11,536 nucleotides of DNA from Rhodospirillales bacterium 47_12_T64 (GTDB lineage Bacteria; Pseudomonadota; Alphaproteobacteria; Kiloniellales; Kiloniellaceae). The stretch lies in assembly GCA_002162915.1 (NCBI GenBank), contig MABB01000109.1, positions 1 through 11,536 of the forward strand. Reading direction: 5' to 3'. The notes beneath the pieces are model-generated. The model ran no database searches. It had not been told where the DNA came from and saw only the letters and a list, made by a program, of their open reading frames with translations. Below, piece after piece: positions 1 through 6,964 of this stretch; positions within the stretch are counted from its first letter, which is position 1, and the number at the start of each line of letters is the position of its first letter. A program made the position numbers and the translations under genes.

Positions 1-844
1 AGAGCGACGCGGCGAAGCGACGCAGAACCGCACCCTCTCTTAAATACAAACCACCGATTAAAACAGATATCGGGATCGATGCCTGGCGAACAGTCGCAAC
101 CGCGGCAACATCCGCACCTTCGCTATAGACATAGAGAATGAGATAATAGGAGCAGTAACAAATCCCCGCTATCATCAGATATTGCAGTGGCTTTGCGAAT
201 AGAGCTTTTAGGGTTCGACTACCCGTATTATCCCGATCAATGATCCAGTAGAGCAGACAGTAACTTGGAAAACACAGCACATTTACCCAAAAATTCAGCA
301 CTGGAGGCTCAATTACCTGCATCGAAGCTGCATCAGCAAGGGTATAAATTCCCGTACCAAAAAGTGCGAGCAAGGCAAAACCAAGAGTAGCAGGATCATC
401 CAGCAATCCTTTACCTCGTCGGTATTGCAAGGCAAATGCTCCCGCCAAAACAATGATAACAAATAGAATTACCAGAAAATCATACGATTGGCCCAGCACC
501 AAAAAATTGAACAAAATCACGATCAAGGGTGTGGAACGAACAATGGGGTAGTAGGCAGATAAATCTCCGCGTCGCAAAACGGCAACAAGCCCGCTGCCGT
601 AGCACATCTGCCCAATCCAGGAGAACAAGATAGTGTCCCAAGCCCGCAAACCATCCGCAAAATCATAACTTGCGAGCAGAATATGGAGGAAAGAAATAAG
701 GATAAGACCAATTGTCAGGGCAAGAAAGCCCACGCGTTGATCCTCATCCTTCTTGATAAGAGTATTCCAGAGTGGATGGAGACAGGCAGATAAAATTACC
801 AGCGCAGCAATTGTTATTCCCAATAGAGCCCCCAACCAAATCAA
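1..844 (-). CDS. EamA/DMT-superfamily membrane transporter, C-terminus cut by window edge
   Basis: The reverse strand is open from a TAA at 852-854 down to base 1, about 281 codons. It encodes a very hydrophobic protein typical of the drug/metabolite transporter (EamA) superfamily, which are ten-helix inner-membrane carriers of small metabolites. The first helix ends in the family-like motif LHPLWNTLIKKD. About halfway there is an R-S-T-P-L-I stretch in a helix, and the visible end has RQASIPISVLIGGLYLREG, which matches the end of the second EamA repeat. Family length is about 290 residues, so only the last few residues are probably missing. No ATG fits the N-terminus. TTG at 842-844 is the longest choice. 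TTG at 821-823 is an alternative, with a GGGGG run (829-833) five bases upstream. It lies on the same strand as the esterase, 113 bases downstream of it. The substrate cannot be told. Confidence 0.85.
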   Translation of the reverse strand, partial: MIWLGALLGITIAALVILSACLHPLWNTLIKKDEDQRVGFLALTIGLILISFLHILLASYDFADGLRAWDTILFSWIGQMCYGSGLVAVLRRGDLSAYYPIVRSTPLIVILFNFLVLGQSYDFLVILFVIIVLAGAFALQYRRGKGLLDDPATLGFALLALFGTGIYTLADAASMQVIEPPVLNFWVNVLCFPSYCLLYWIIDRDNTGSRTLKALFAKPLQYLMIAGICYCSYYLILYVYSEGADVAAVATVRQASIPISVLIGGLYLREGAVLRRFAASL

Positions 845-957
845 ATGGCTCGCTTATCCGTTCACGAGTCTCACCAAAGCCATAAACTAACATCAATGTT
901 ACAGTTATGTGGCAAAAATTGGTTTGCTGGCAATAAATTAGAGAAACCGAACTAGAG

Positions 958-1785
958 TTAAAGGCTCTCCGCCCAGTCTATCCCGCGCGCAATCCATTCC
1001 GTCTTAACGTTGTGGCCTCCTTTATGTAGGCAGAGTTCGAGAGATTTCCCAGAATTGCACTGCTTCCAAATTTTACAGCTCATGTCCTCTAGCGATAATT
1101 CAGTTGGCAGGGCTTCGCATCCGTTAACACCTTCCCATATTGCAACTCCCTGGCGGACATCTCCCTGATGCCAACGCGCGCCGATAGCTCTACCCTTCAT
1201 TGGAACAACCCTGTCACTCAAACCATGAATATGCCGAATATTGACAGGATCTTCACACGTCACGGGATGGGGGCGCCAAAAAGATCCTGCTATTGGGAAA
1301 AAGGCTGAAAACTCTTGCCCCATGTAACAGGCAACATCCCAGGCCATAGATCCACCCTGAGAAAATCCTGTGGCCCAAGTCCGCTCCCTATCGACGTTCC
1401 AATTCGCCTGCACATCGTGGAGTACATTTTGAGTAAACTGGATTTCATCACGCTTTTCGCTCGGCGCCCCGATGTTCGACCAACTGCGGTTTAATCCATC
1501 TGGTATGACCAAAAGAATTCCGCGATCCGAAGCAAGATCCATCAGCGATTTGTTGTTTTTAACCGTTTCAGCGGATTGACCATAGCCATGATAATAAAAA
1601 AGGACTGGCATAGATGCATTTGCCGATACGCCCTCTGGCATCACGGCAACATAACGCCCTCCAACAACGTTTCTGGTTTCAACAAAGGGTCCTGTCTCTA
1701 CGGGGGTTGCAGCTTGTGAAAGAGCTGCGAAAACCAAGCCCAGAAGCAGCAGTCCAATAACAACCATCGTTTCAACGGGTTTCAT
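958..1785 (-). CDS. Secreted PHB-depolymerase/feruloyl-esterase family alpha/beta hydrolase (LpqC-like)
   Basis: A 275-residue serine esterase of the family that includes extracellular poly(3-hydroxybutyrate) depolymerases and feruloyl/acetylxylan esterases. Residues 1-25 form a signal peptide (MK..., hydrophobic core VVIGLLLLGLVFAAL, probable cleavage after SQA25). The oxyanion region is YYHGYGQSAET (64-73). The nucleophile elbow is GFSQGG with Ser142. The likely acid is Asp191 in HGLSDRVVP, and the likely base is His258 in KGGHNV. The mature protein has six cysteines (153, 177, 223, 237, 243, 252), an even number that fits disulfides outside the cytoplasm. ATG at 1783-1785 was chosen because GGAG lies five bases upstream and it puts the signal peptide at the N-terminus. 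A GTG 81 bases further upstream (1866) stays in frame but would bury the signal. No carbohydrate- or substrate-binding domain is present, so the ester substrate is unknown. It is divergent from tsaD. Confidence 0.9.
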   Translation of the reverse strand: MKPVETMVVIGLLLLGLVFAALSQAATPVETGPFVETRNVVGGRYVAVMPEGVSANASMPVLFYYHGYGQSAETVKNNKSLMDLASDRGILLVIPDGLNRSWSNIGAPSEKRDEIQFTQNVLHDVQANWNVDRERTWATGFSQGGSMAWDVACYMGQEFSAFFPIAGSFWRPHPVTCEDPVNIRHIHGLSDRVVPMKGRAIGARWHQGDVRQGVAIWEGVNGCEALPTELSLEDMSCKIWKQCNSGKSLELCLHKGGHNVKTEWIARGIDWAESL

Positions 1786-1852
1786 GTAAGCTCCAGAATT
1801 CAAGAAAATTTCGACCAGAAAATTTGATAGCTTAACTAGCTCTATTTTCCAC

Positions 1853-1913
1853 CTCACAGTAAACACACCTTTTAGTTATTGGGTTTTAGTTATTGGGTAA
1901 CAGCTCACAGTAA
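1853..1913. repeat. 10-bp direct repeats flanking a 14-bp perfect tandem duplication
   Basis: The sequence ctcacagtaa occurs at 1853-1862 and again at 1904-1913, 51 bases apart start to start. Between them ttttagttattggg is repeated twice head to tail without a mismatch (1870-1883 and 1884-1897). The cluster lies upstream of the esterase start. It could be a regulator-binding array or a recent slippage duplication; sequence alone does not decide. Confidence 0.8.
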
Positions 1914-1929
1914 TGCGGATAATTTATTT

Positions 1930-1956
1930 TTGACAATGCGCCTTCCCCTGTAAAAT
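1930..1956 (+). promoter_or_regulatory. Candidate sigma70 promoter for tsaD operon
   Basis: A perfect TTGACA box is at 1930-1935 and TAAAAT (five of six to TATAAT) at 1951-1956. The spacer is 15 bases, shorter than the preferred 17, so the match is plausible but not ideal. Transcription would start near 1963 and give a leader of roughly 120 bases before tsaD. It points at the tsaD-gpsA-YciI-EVE run, which shows no other obvious promoter. Confidence 0.4.
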
Positions 1957-1981
1957 TTAGAGATCCGGGTAAAATTCAGAG
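1950..1981. repeat. 13-bp direct repeat pair over the tsaD promoter start region
   Basis: gtaaaatttagag (1950-1962) is repeated as gtaaaattcagag (1969-1981), 12 of 13 bases identical, with a 19-base period. The first copy contains the candidate -10 box. It could be a tandem operator, or a duplicated -10 region. Confidence 0.65.
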
Positions 1982-1987
1982 GGAAGA

Positions 1988-2003
1988 CTTGCCGTAAGGT
2001 AAG
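1988..2003 (+). promoter_or_regulatory. GNRA-tetraloop hairpin in the tsaD leader
   Basis: cttgcc (1988-1993) pairs with ggtaag (1998-2003), a six-pair stem including one G-T pair. It is closed by the loop gtaa, which in RNA is a GNRA tetraloop. It sits about 25 bases after the predicted transcription start. No T-run follows, so it is not a terminator. It might protect the 5' end or bind something, but no known riboswitch is recognised. Confidence 0.35.
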
Positions 2004-2025
2004 AGATGGTATTTCCTAGAGAGGA

Positions 2026-2085
2026 ATGCGTAAATTGTATCCGGTCTATCCGGCTCTACCACTTAAATCTGTATGGAAGCTATGA
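2026..2085 (+). CDS. Possible 19-residue leader peptide overlapping tsaD start
   Basis: ATG at 2026 opens a 19-codon frame ([19 protein letters not shown]) ending in TGA at 2083-2085. That stop overlaps the tsaD ATG at 2082 as ATGA, the usual geometry of translational coupling. The purine-rich gagagga precedes the ATG but is almost adjacent to it, so it is a poor ribosome site by spacing. tsaD itself lacks a well-placed ribosome site, which is why a coupled leader is worth considering. A frame this short can easily occur by chance, and the codons show no obvious attenuation signal such as a run of one amino acid. Confidence 0.25.
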   Translation: MRKLYPVYPALPLKSVWKL

Positions 2086-3152
2086 AGGTTCTCGGTATCG
2101 AAACCAGCTGTGATGAAACAGCTGCAGCAATTGTTGATGGTGATCATACAATCCTCGCCAATAAAGTTCTCACCCAGCTCGAGGAGCACAAGCCTTATGG
2201 TGGTGTGGTTCCTGAAATTGCGGCCCGTAGCCATATGGATCACCTTGATCGATTGATCAGAGAAGCCCTCGACGAAGCGAATGTTGGCTTTGATGATCTC
2301 GATGGCATCGCTGTAACTGCCGGACCCGGATTGATCGGCGGCGTTTTTGTAGGGGTTATGACGGCAAAAGCTATCGCAGCGTCGCGTAAGCTCCCGTTTC
2401 TGGCGGTAAATCACTTGGAGGGGCATGCGCTCACAGCACGCCTTACCGAAGGGACTGCTGCAGAATTTCCTTATCTTCTACTCCTTGTTTCTGGCGGTCA
2501 TTGTCAGTTACTCTCAGTAGAGGGCGTCGGCTGTTACACCAGGCTTGGCGGCACCATTGACGATGCCGTGGGCGAAGCATTCGATAAAACAGCCAAAATG
2601 ATGGGAATCCCTTATCCTGGTGGCCCGTTGATTGAACAAATTGCCAAGCAAGGGAATGAAAATCGATTCGATCTACCACGCCCTTTAAAAGGCAGGCCTG
2701 GGTGTGATTTTTCCTTTTCCGGTTTAAAGACAGCAGTTCGTAAAAAGATAATCGAGATTATCGGTGAAGGCGGCGACCCTGCCAATATGAGCGAGCAGGA
2801 CAAGGCCGATCTCGCGGCATCCTTTCAAAAAGCTGTTGGTGATGTTCTTGTTGATCGCTGTAAAAGGGCAATGGATGTTTTCGAAGAAAAGTTCAGACGC
2901 CCCGGCCCCCTTGTCGTTGCAGGAGGTGTTGCTGCGAACCTTGCTTTACGTGCACGACTTACTGAATTAACAGACGAAAGAAATACCAAACTTCTGGCGC
3001 CACCGGTCAAGCTATGCACCGACAACGGTGTTATGATTGCCTGGGCGGGACTTGAAAGATTACGCCTTGGATTAGTTGATTCTCTCGACTTTGCCCCAAG
3101 ACCCAGATGGCCGCTTGACCAACTGACCGGTGTGGAGGACCTGCAAAAATGA
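2082..3152 (+). CDS. tsaD: tRNA N6-adenosine threonylcarbamoyltransferase TsaD
   Basis: TsaD (formerly Gcp/YgjD) transfers the threonylcarbamoyl group from threonylcarbamoyl-AMP to adenosine 37 of ANN-decoding tRNAs, working with TsaB and TsaE in the cytoplasm. Neither partner is in this window. From ATG 2082 the protein has 356 residues, the family's usual size. It begins [14 protein letters not shown]. The metal-binding HLEGH gives His111 and His115, the positions known in E. coli TsaD. SGGH is at 137-140, [11 protein letters not shown] near 209-219, GGVAAN at 281-286, and the C-terminal metal Asp314 lies in CTDNGV. Another ATG nine bases upstream (2073) would add MEA; neither has a good ribosome site. 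The later start is preferred for its family-typical beginning. The stop overlaps the gpsA start by ATGA. It is the first main gene of a four-gene run. Confidence 0.97.
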   Translation: MKVLGIETSCDETAAAIVDGDHTILANKVLTQLEEHKPYGGVVPEIAARSHMDHLDRLIREALDEANVGFDDLDGIAVTAGPGLIGGVFVGVMTAKAIAASRKLPFLAVNHLEGHALTARLTEGTAAEFPYLLLLVSGGHCQLLSVEGVGCYTRLGGTIDDAVGEAFDKTAKMMGIPYPGGPLIEQIAKQGNENRFDLPRPLKGRPGCDFSFSGLKTAVRKKIIEIIGEGGDPANMSEQDKADLAASFQKAVGDVLVDRCKRAMDVFEEKFRRPGPLVVAGGVAANLALRARLTELTDERNTKLLAPPVKLCTDNGVMIAWAGLERLRLGLVDSLDFAPRPRWPLDQLTGVEDLQK

Positions 3153-4171
3153 CGGTAAGGTCTAATACCCCTTCTGCGAAGCCTCAAAAAATAGGCGTGA
3201 TCGGCTCAGGTGCTTGGGGAACAGCCCTCGCCGCAGTTGCCGCCGCATCAGGAAATGACGTCACAATCTGGTCGCGTAACCCTCAGGTCGTTACCGATAT
3301 CAACAAGACCCATGAAAACAAACTCTATTTGAAGGGCGCTGTTCTCAACCCTTCCATTAAGGCAACGTCAGAAATCGCAAATCTGAGCAAGTGCGATGTT
3401 ATTTTGCTGGTTGTTCCTTCTCAACATCTGCGAAGTGTTCTCGAATCTACAAGAAATAAGATTAGAGGAGATATCCCTCTTGTCCTCTGTGCCAAGGGGG
3501 TTGAGATAAAAAGTGGCCTGCTTATGACGGAAATGTTGGCAGAGGTCATGCCCGACAATCCAATTGCCGTCCTCTCTGGCCCGACCTTTGCCATAGAAGT
3601 CGCAAACGAGCTTCCCACTGCCGTCACGCTTGCCTGCTTCGATAAACGTCTATGCAAAGAGCTTGCGCAAACACTCGGCAACAGATCTTTTAGAATCTAC
3701 CACTCCTCAGACCCGATTGGTGCAGAGATAGGCGGCGCGGTTAAAAACGTCATCGCCATCGCCTGTGGCATCGTCGAAGGACGCAAGCTCGGCGACAATG
3801 CCCGCGCGGCCCTCATCACCAGAGGGCTATCCGAAATTGTCAAACTTGGCCTCGCCAAGGGAGGACGCAGAGAAACCCTGATGGGGCTCGCCGGAATGGG
3901 CGACCTCACCCTCACCTGTACCGCGACCCAATCGCGTAATTTTGCCCTCGGGAAAGCACTGGGGGAAGGCGTTGAAATTGAAACCTATCTTAAAGGCCGG
4001 ATTACCGTTGCCGAAGGCTTAAGCTCGAGCAAGTCCGTTTCCGCTCTTGCTCGAAGATTAAACATTGAAATGCCGATCTGTGCTGCAATCTGCGAGGTCT
4101 TGCACGACAAAGCCGATATCGATCACACCATCGCCAATTTATTAGCCCGTCCTCAAAAAGCAGAATTTTAA
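3149..4171 (+). CDS. gpsA: Glycerol-3-phosphate dehydrogenase [NAD(P)+] GpsA
   Basis: GpsA reduces dihydroxyacetone phosphate to sn-glycerol 3-phosphate, the backbone for phospholipid synthesis, in the cytoplasm. The 340-residue protein starts with about 13 polar residues, then the Rossmann dinucleotide site [14 protein letters not shown] (15-28). Further family motifs are CAKG (114-117), [11 protein letters not shown] (142-152), GGAVKN with the catalytic Lys199 (195-200), [12 protein letters not shown] (246-257) and SRNFALG (262-268), where Arg263 and Asn264 bind substrate phosphate. The end VLHDKAD...LLARPQK is typical. Length is normal for the family. The ATG overlaps the tsaD stop by four bases, so the two are translationally coupled. 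The pair tsaD-gpsA is common in alphaproteobacteria. Confidence 0.97.
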   Translation: MTVRSNTPSAKPQKIGVIGSGAWGTALAAVAAASGNDVTIWSRNPQVVTDINKTHENKLYLKGAVLNPSIKATSEIANLSKCDVILLVVPSQHLRSVLESTRNKIRGDIPLVLCAKGVEIKSGLLMTEMLAEVMPDNPIAVLSGPTFAIEVANELPTAVTLACFDKRLCKELAQTLGNRSFRIYHSSDPIGAEIGGAVKNVIAIACGIVEGRKLGDNARAALITRGLSEIVKLGLAKGGRRETLMGLAGMGDLTLTCTATQSRNFALGKALGEGVEIETYLKGRITVAEGLSSSKSVSALARRLNIEMPICAAICEVLHDKADIDHTIANLLARPQKAEF

Positions 4172-4202
4172 TCATTCAAAGACCAATAGGAACTTAAAAA
4201 CC

Positions 4203-4484
4203 ATGAAATTCATCTTCTCTTGTGTAGATAAAAAAGATCACGCTCATGTTCGCGCTGACAACCGTCCGGCACATCTTGAATATCTCACCAAGTTTATGGA
4301 TCGTGTTGTTGTCGCCGGCCCAACTCTTGGTACTGATGGCGAAAGCATGACCGGGAGTTTGCTGATCCTCGAATTTGACGATGCCGCAGCCGCCCAGAAT
4401 TTTGCTGATAACGATCCTTACGAAAAAGCCGGACTTTTCGAGCAGGTTACCATTACGCCTTGGAAACAAGTCCTGCCAAAATAA
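4203..4484 (+). CDS. YciI-like family protein
   Basis: A 93-residue protein of the YCII superfamily, small alpha/beta (dimeric ferredoxin-like) proteins whose cellular role is mostly unproven. Visible family marks are the N-terminal strand MKFIFSCVDK, the conserved His24 in RPAHLEYL, the turn VVVAGPTLGTDG (36-46), the strand GSLLILEFDD, and Asp71 in the ADNDPYEKAGLF segment (68-79). The conserved His and Asp are thought to form the active site in this family. ATG 4203 has AGGA about ten bases upstream. It follows gpsA by 31 bases on the same strand and is probably in the same transcript. This position after gpsA is seen in other alphaproteobacteria, but no function follows from it. Confidence 0.92.
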   Translation: MKFIFSCVDKKDHAHVRADNRPAHLEYLTKFMDRVVVAGPTLGTDGESMTGSLLILEFDDAAAAQNFADNDPYEKAGLFEQVTITPWKQVLPK

Positions 4485-4576
4485 CATAATACCATTACGA
4501 TAATTGATAACCATGGCATAGCTTGTGATCTGATGGTGCTATTGTGTTTTTACGCGCACAACAAGGGGAGAACGTT

Positions 4577-4993
4577 TTGGCTTACTGGCTTATGAAAACA
4601 GAACCCGGCAGCTGGTCATGGGATGATCAGGTCGCCAAAGGTGTTGAACACTGGGACGGTGTGCGTAACTATCAGGCCTCTAATAACATGAAGGCGATGA
4701 AACTCGGCGACAGAGTTTTCTTCTATCATTCCGTAAAAGAGAAAAAAATCGTCGGTATTGTCGAGGTTTGTAAAGAGTATTATCCCGATCACACCGATGC
4801 CAAAGGTCGCTTTGGCATGGTTGACGTCAAAGCTCTCTACCCAATGGATACTCCCGTCAGTCTGGATGACATCAAAAAGACCGACGCATTACAGGAAATG
4901 GTTCTTTTGAAGCAGTCTCGACTTTCGGTTATGCCCATCAAGCCGGAGGAGTGGAAAATAATCTGTCAGATGGGCAAAACCAGACCGGAATGA
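4577..4993 (+). CDS. EVE domain-containing protein (TTG start)
   Basis: The 138-residue product is a single EVE domain, a PUA-like fold that in studied members pockets a modified base in DNA or RNA. Motifs in order: AYWLMKTEPGSWSWDD (2-17), HWDGVRNYQASNNMKAM (25-41), LGDRVFFYHS (43-52), IVGIVEV (58-64), and LKQSRLSVMPIKPEEW (111-126). I place the start at TTG 4577. AGGGGAG lies six bases upstream and the family begins almost exactly with M-A-Y-W-L. A GTG at 4544 would add 11 residues without family support and put the ribosome site inside the gene. ATG 4592 would cut the first strand. It comes 92 bases after YciI, the last gene of the tsaD run. Given tsaD nearby, a link to modified tRNA is imaginable but only inferred. 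Confidence 0.93.
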   Translation: MAYWLMKTEPGSWSWDDQVAKGVEHWDGVRNYQASNNMKAMKLGDRVFFYHSVKEKKIVGIVEVCKEYYPDHTDAKGRFGMVDVKALYPMDTPVSLDDIKKTDALQEMVLLKQSRLSVMPIKPEEWKIICQMGKTRPE

Positions 4994-5029
4994 CACACGC
5001 GTCCCAATAATATCCAAATAATATGGCGC

Positions 5030-5500
5030 CTAATTATTGTTTTCTGCGGAGAGAATTTTTCCAACAGCCTGTTCAAGTGCCGTAATCAACCCCTGCCCTG
5101 TCTCACCGCCACTGCCTTTGATTTTTTGTGATATAATGATCCGCATGACATTCACATGTGCCTCGACTAGGTCGAGCCTTTTACTGGCAACAACTTCATC
5201 TTCTTGAATAAAGTGACAAAGTGACTTTGCAGCAGAGGTTAGTAGCGGGAAATTAAAAGTAGCCGCCTGTCCCCTGATATTGTGACCAATAAAGTGAATT
5301 TGTTCGATGAATTCCTCTTGTCCGTCATCACTTTTTTTAGCGTTGGCTAGAAATTCAGAAATCTTCCTGACATCTTCGGTAACCCAATTTTCGTAGTCAC
5401 CTTCCATGTTTGAAAGAGCTACTTTTGCAGAGGCAACAATATCTTTCAATTCAGGTCCACCACGCGAAGGCACTTTGGGCTTTAGGTTGTTAGTTGGCAT
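5030..5500 (-). CDS. Stand-alone HPt (histidine phosphotransfer) domain protein
   Basis: A 156-residue, mostly helical, soluble protein. Residues 67-73 read EQIHFIGHNIRGQAATF onward, where His73 sits in an H-x-x-[KR]-G pattern followed by small residues. This is the phospho-accepting helix of HPt domains, which relay phosphate between response-regulator receiver domains in hybrid histidine-kinase pathways. The helix continues with FPLLTSAAKSLCHFI. No kinase, receiver or output domain is fused. The first about 20 residues are polar and proline-rich, probably disordered. ATG 5500 was chosen, with GGAAG eleven bases upstream. An in-frame TTG at 5518 has its nearest purine run only one base away. 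The gene converges with EVE (36 bases between stops). No partner kinase or regulator lies in the window, so its pathway is unknown. Confidence 0.8.
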   Translation of the reverse strand: MPTNNLKPKVPSRGGPELKDIVASAKVALSNMEGDYENWVTEDVRKISEFLANAKKSDDGQEEFIEQIHFIGHNIRGQAATFNFPLLTSAAKSLCHFIQEDEVVASKRLDLVEAHVNVMRIIISQKIKGSGGETGQGLITALEQAVGKILSAENNN

Positions 5501-5644
5501 ATGTAAGGTCGCTTCCAATTCCTGATCCCCCGGAATTTCCCGATGACTTTAACAGCCTCGGGCTTTAATGTTCATAGCTTAGGCATGATACCTTAACCAA
5601 ATAACAAGACAGGCAAGCCCCCCAATAGCCTGAAACCTGTCCTT

Positions 5645-5678
5645 CATATCAGCAATTATGCCATATCAGCAATTATGC
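5645..5678. repeat. 17-bp perfect tandem duplication at the MFS gene stop
   Basis: catatcagcaattatgc occurs twice head to tail (5645-5661 and 5662-5678) without a mismatch. The transporter's TAA stop is in the right-hand copy (5673-5675), so the duplicated piece carries the last Ala codon and the stop. The protein end would be the same without the left copy. Confidence 0.9.
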
Positions 5679-6905
5679 TGTCTGTTCTTTTTGACGCAAA
5701 GAACTATCTGAAATGGGCCAGTGGACAAGAGCTGCAAAGATTCCCAGACAAATCGAAATCCACCACACCAGATCATAAGATTTTGTCGTATCATAGAGAT
5801 AGCCTCCAAGCCAGACCCCGATGAAACTTCCGACCTGATGGCTGAAAAAAACGATCCCAAAAAGCGTCCCCATGTAACGCGGGCCAAAAATCTGGGCAAC
5901 CAGCCCCGATGTCAAAGGAACGGTACTCAACCAGAGCAACCCCATAACAAAGCCGAAAATCAGGAACGAAGCGGTCGATGCGGGAACCATGATAAAAGCA
6001 AGGATTGCCACCGAACGGGCAATATAAATTGCCGAAAGCAGATATTTCTTTCGGTAAGTACCCCCCAGAGCACCCGCTGTGTAGGAGCCAAATATATTGG
6101 CTAATCCCACCAAAGCCAAAGTCCAGGCCCCGATCTCTGGGGCCATCCCTTTGTCTATGGCGTAAGAGGGAAAATGCACGGTGATAAAAGCAAGGTGAAA
6201 GCCACAGACAAAAAAGCCCGCCAGCAACAACCAGTACCCACTGTGCCCGCTCGCCTCTTTCAACGCTTCGGAGAGGCTCATGTTATGCGCGGCTTCAGTT
6301 GATCCTTCCGGCAGGTCACGCACGCCCCGTAGAAAGTATGCTGCTGGAATGATGGCCATCACTATAAGGCCCAGTATCAAAAGAGCATCATTCCAACCAA
6401 AATTTTGTAACAAGGCACTACCAAGAGGAATGATCAAGAACTGCCCCAGAGAGGCTGAAGCCGTTGCGATTCCGAGCGCAAGGGATCTTTTTTCTTCCGA
6501 TACAGAACGACCAATTACCGCGAGGACGACCCCAAAAGTTGTGCCGCTTAAACCTACCCCCACGAAAAATCCGGGACCTAGATGAGAAGCTATTGGGCTG
6601 TATTCAAGAGCCCCGAGCACAACCCCTCCTGCATAGAGCAAGGTAGAGAAAACCAGAACTCTTCCAGCCCCAAAACGATCTGCAATCATCCCGGCAAAAG
6701 GTTGCGCCACGCCCCACATCAAATTCTGAACAGCGAGAGAGAACGCAAGAACTTCTCGTCCCCAGCCCAGTTCATCCGAAATGGGTTTTACAAACAGCCC
6801 ATAGCTTGATCGAACACCAAAAGCCAAACAGAGCACCAAACAACCTGCCAGGATAACAGGCCAAACTGGCTTCAATGACGAAGCCTTACTTTCTACGGAA
6901 GCCAT
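5673..6905 (-). CDS. Major facilitator superfamily (MFS) transporter
   Basis: A 410-residue inner-membrane protein with twelve hydrophobic segments in two groups of six, separated by a polar loop around 195-220 (VRDLPEGSTEAAHN...). This is the size and layout of MFS secondary transporters. Helix 1 carries AFGVRSSYGLFVKPISDELGW, with an Arg and a GW pair. The loop between helices 2 and 3 has motif A, GMIADRFGAGR (about 72-82). A weak counterpart, GGTYRKK, lies in the second half. The helix-1 pattern is common in bacterial monocarboxylate/oxalate-formate-like carriers, but the substrate cannot be named. ATG 6905 was chosen. GTG 6914 is in frame three codons earlier and equally lacks a good ribosome site. 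A possible small membrane protein ends about 60 bases upstream on the same strand. Confidence 0.92.
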   Translation of the reverse strand: MASVESKASSLKPVWPVILAGCLVLCLAFGVRSSYGLFVKPISDELGWGREVLAFSLAVQNLMWGVAQPFAGMIADRFGAGRVLVFSTLLYAGGVVLGALEYSPIASHLGPGFFVGVGLSGTTFGVVLAVIGRSVSEEKRSLALGIATASASLGQFLIIPLGSALLQNFGWNDALLILGLIVMAIIPAAYFLRGVRDLPEGSTEAAHNMSLSEALKEASGHSGYWLLLAGFFVCGFHLAFITVHFPSYAIDKGMAPEIGAWTLALVGLANIFGSYTAGALGGTYRKKYLLSAIYIARSVAILAFIMVPASTASFLIFGFVMGLLWLSTVPLTSGLVAQIFGPRYMGTLFGIVFFSHQVGSFIGVWLGGYLYDTTKSYDLVWWISICLGIFAALVHWPISDSSLRQKEQTA

Positions 6906-6964
6906 CGCTTTCACACACTCTATTTAAAAATTTGGGCCATTTAAGATTCAGATCATTTAAAAAT

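Larger units (their letters stand above)
1786..2072. other. Divergent intergenic region between the esterase and tsaD
   Basis: This 287-base region lies between oppositely oriented genes and should hold the control of both. It contains, left to right: a 10-bp direct repeat pair (1853-1862, 1904-1913) flanking a 14-bp tandem duplication (1870-1897); a TTGACA box (1930-1935) with a TAAAAT box (1951-1956) pointing to tsaD; a 13-bp near-perfect repeat pair (1950-1962, 1969-1981); a GNRA-loop hairpin (1988-2003); and a short leader ORF (2026-2085) that runs into tsaD. The esterase ribosome site GGAG is at its left end. I could not pick a convincing promoter for the esterase. Confidence 0.6.

Noticed and set aside
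1853..1981. Repeat cluster considered as a CRISPR array or mobile-element end
   Set aside because: The repeats are only 10-14 bp with unequal spacing, there are no spacers of uniform length, and no cas or transposase gene is near.
2046..2426. Minus-strand frame of 126 codons antisense to tsaD
   Set aside because: It covers conserved TsaD motifs on the opposite strand and resembles no protein; treated as a shadow.
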